Shown here: positions 62,441-64,000 of the stretch, piece by piece
Position numbering within the stretch: position 1 is the first letter of the stretch
How the letters are laid out: every line of letters begins with the position of its first letter
Assembly (NCBI GenBank): GCA_965153355.1
Contig: OZ231127.1
Span: 51,584,001-51,648,000, forward strand
Reading direction: 5' to 3'
Origin: Flaccisagitta enflata
Lineage: Eukaryota > Chaetognatha > Sagittoidea > Aphragmophora
DNA length: 64,000 nt
Made by a program: the position numbers and the translations under genes
The notes under the pieces: model-generated
Databases searched by the model: none
Told to the model about the DNA's origin: nothing
What the model saw: only the letters and a program-made list of their open reading frames with translations

Positions 62441-62704
62441 ACAAGTCCAGGAATGGAGGCTAATTTTTTTTTTTTCTCTTAATTTTTAAAACTGATTTTG
62501 AAGACTTAATTGATTCTCAATGCAAATAAATAAACAACTTATACTAAGAATATGATTTCCTTTTAAAAAAATTGTTTATTCATTACTATTTTTTTTTTTA
62601 GAATATGTTTTGACCGTGAAAACTGATTCTTCGTGTGCACCTTGACTTACGCAGTCAGGACGCACCGTTGCCCGATTTGACTTGTTTCATCCTTGCCTCA
62701 TCTC

Positions 62705-62860
62705 AATTTTCTTCTTTTCTTCCTCTTCTTCTTTTTCTTCTTCTTTTTCTTCTTCTTCTTCTTCTTCTTCTTCTTCTTCTTCTTCTTCTTCATCTTCATC
62801 TTCATCTTCTTCTCCTTCTCCTTCTTCTTCTTCTTCTTCTTCTTCTTCTTCTTCTCGTAT
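62705..62860. repeat. (TTC)n with CTTCAT and CTCCTT variants
   Basis: TTC-based array ending shortly before a lineage A element. Confidence 0.95.
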
Positions 62861-62933
62861 TTTTTTCTTTTTCTGCTTCTTCTTTCTCTTCTTTTTTCTT
62901 CTTCTTCCTCTCTTCTCCTCCAGTTTTCATCAG

Positions 62934-63116
62934 AACAAGGCCGGATACACGGCTACCCCAGTCGCGTGTGGGTGGGCAGGAGTTTTATTTGAGGTCACTT
63001 GATCATTTGGGCAAGAGCAGTGAGGCCGAAGACCGTGAAAACCCCAAAGAAGTAAAGTGTGACGGACGGACGGACGGACCGACAAAGCGGGGTGTAGAGT
63101 CGTGTAGCACGCGACT
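62934..63116 (+). mobile_element. HINE-like lineage A, complete
   Basis: Cap AACAAGGCCGGATACACGGC, then CAGTCGCGTGTGGGTGGGCA, GAGGTCACTTGATCATTTGG, GACGGACGGACGGACGGACC, GACAAAGCGGGGTGTAGAGT and CGTGTAGCACGCGACT before AAAAA. Confidence 0.88.
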
Positions 63117-63153
63117 AAAAATGACGATTTTAATTGAGGCAATAGCGGTTTTT

Positions 63154-63438
63154 AGATGCGTCCGTCAGGAACGCATCTCTATAAGAGGGTCTGTCCGTCC
63201 GTCCGTCCATCCGTCCGTCCGTCCGTCCGTCCGTCCGTCCGTTACGCCTGTGCAAAAACCGCGTTTCTCGGCTGTTTTTGGTCACGGTGAGATCCTACAC
63301 TGAAACAAATGATCAACCAACATGTTTTGAGGTTCTTTTCACCCGTCTGTTCGTCCATCTGTCTCTCCATACATATGTCACATGATCAATACACGCTGAG
63401 ATACAGCCCGGACGCATCGTTGCCCGGTCGGGCTTGTT
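63154..63438 (-). mobile_element. HINE-like lineage C, complete
   Basis: The hairpin AGATGCGTCCGTCAGGAACG with CATCT is followed by CTATAAGAGGGTCTG and (GTCC)n to 63242. GTTACGCCTGTGCAAAAACC and GGTCACGGTGAGATCCTACA follow. CCCGGACGCATCGTTGCCCG then leads to the cap GTCGGGCTTGTT. The subterminal GGACGCATC pairs with the hairpin. Confidence 0.88.
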
Positions 63439-63638
63439 TTTTTACATCTGATGGATGAACGTTACAAATGTGACCTATTGAAAAAAAAAGTCTATCAATA
63501 AAACACATTAGATGTTCTACTGATAATCTTGGCATGGCTTGGCTTGGCTTGACTAACAAAATCAAATGCCATGTGATACGCAGTCAAGCGACTACTTATT
63601 GGCCGTATATCCGGCCTCGTTGTCTGTGAAATCTTTTT

Positions 63639-63930
63639 AGATGCGTCCTCGCATCTCTATAAGAGGGTTTGTCCGTCCGTCCGTCGGTCCGTCAGTCCGT
63701 CCGTCCGTCCGTTACGCCTGTGCAAAAACCGCGGTTTTCGGCCGTTTTCGGCCAAGACAAGATCAAGATCCTACACTGAACCTACTGCGAGACTAACATG
63801 ATTTGAGAGCCTCCATTACTACTCTTGTCGTTCCATCTGTCTGTTTGTCCAACTGTCAATCCATATGTGTCACACGATCAATATACGCAGAGACACAGTC
63901 TGGACGCATCGTTGCCAGTTCGGGCTTGTT
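63639..63930 (-). mobile_element. HINE-like lineage C, second complete copy
   Basis: AGATGCGTCCTCGCATCT, CTATAAGAGGGTTTG and (GTCC)n with GTCGGTCC, then GTTACGCCTGTGCAAAAACC. GAGACACAGTCTGGACGCAT, CGTTGCCAG and CGGGCTTGTT follow. A lineage A cap remnant (GGCCGTATATCCGGCCTCGT) lies just before it at 63601-63620. Confidence 0.88.
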
Positions 63931-64000
63931 TAAACTAGATATTGTTTGATGATATAAGATTTCGGATATATTTTTTGCTTTGAAAAGGTACCAGACGGAA

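Overview
This is an AT-rich, extremely repeat-dense piece of a eukaryotic nuclear genome. Non-LTR retrotransposon debris, foldback and TIR elements with TA, 3-bp and 8-bp target duplications, rolling-circle-like non-autonomous elements with GTCC/ACGG tracts, and many dinucleotide to tetranucleotide arrays of 100-370 bp all point to an invertebrate animal, possibly marine. I cannot place it more precisely. No complete host gene, rRNA or tRNA could be recognised. The only convincing protein homology is a C-terminal fragment of a non-LTR retrotransposon polymerase (about 12.35-12.82 kb). Most long open frames are translations of microsatellites or of 20-bp minisatellites.

The most informative content is a large set of related non-autonomous elements. 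Each has a left cap (AACAAGG or AACAGGTC type), a block just inside it that is repeated inverted at the other end, a tetranucleotide tract (GTCC/GTCG/GTTCG type), a variable core that is often a minisatellite, and a terminal hairpin followed by AAAAA. This matches the Helentron-associated (HINE) plan known from DINE-1/mini-me of flies and pearl of bivalves. I name the lineages by hairpin: A (AGTCGCG, with AGTTGCGGAC variants), B (AGGTGCGACA), C (AGATGCGTCC), and E, F and G, which carry the GGGCAGCGGCCCC block with three different caps. At one site the same target sequence can be read with and without a lineage A element, which fixes its ends.

Layout: 0-2.6 kb, interrupted Tigger-like and TA-flanked MITEs and a retroposon tail. 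2.6-11.3 kb, a nearly continuous block of E, F and G elements with 20-bp core arrays, plus nested TA-flanked MITEs. 11.3-19 kb, retrotransposon 3' end, long (CT)n and (AAC)n tracts, then nested A/E/G/palindrome elements. 19.5-21.1 kb, one 1.5-kb lineage A element with a core of 11-bp and 10-bp minisatellites. 22-27.5 kb, microsatellites and fragments. 28.1-31.4 kb, a 30-bp minisatellite and a roughly 230-bp satellite full of GTTTATAAAC-like motifs. 32.6-37.6 kb, a 5-kb inverted repeat interrupted by five elements. 38-50.6 kb, scattered foldback, hAT-like, Harbinger-like and HINE elements among microsatellites. 50.6-62 kb, the least repetitive part, with a few unassigned candidate exons and a CACTG foldback splitting an open frame. 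62-64 kb, a snap-back hairpin and a final cluster of lineage A and C elements.

There is no cooperating gene set here. The biology is genome parasitism and tandem-repeat birth: elements land inside each other, and many tandem arrays sit inside, or next to, element ends.
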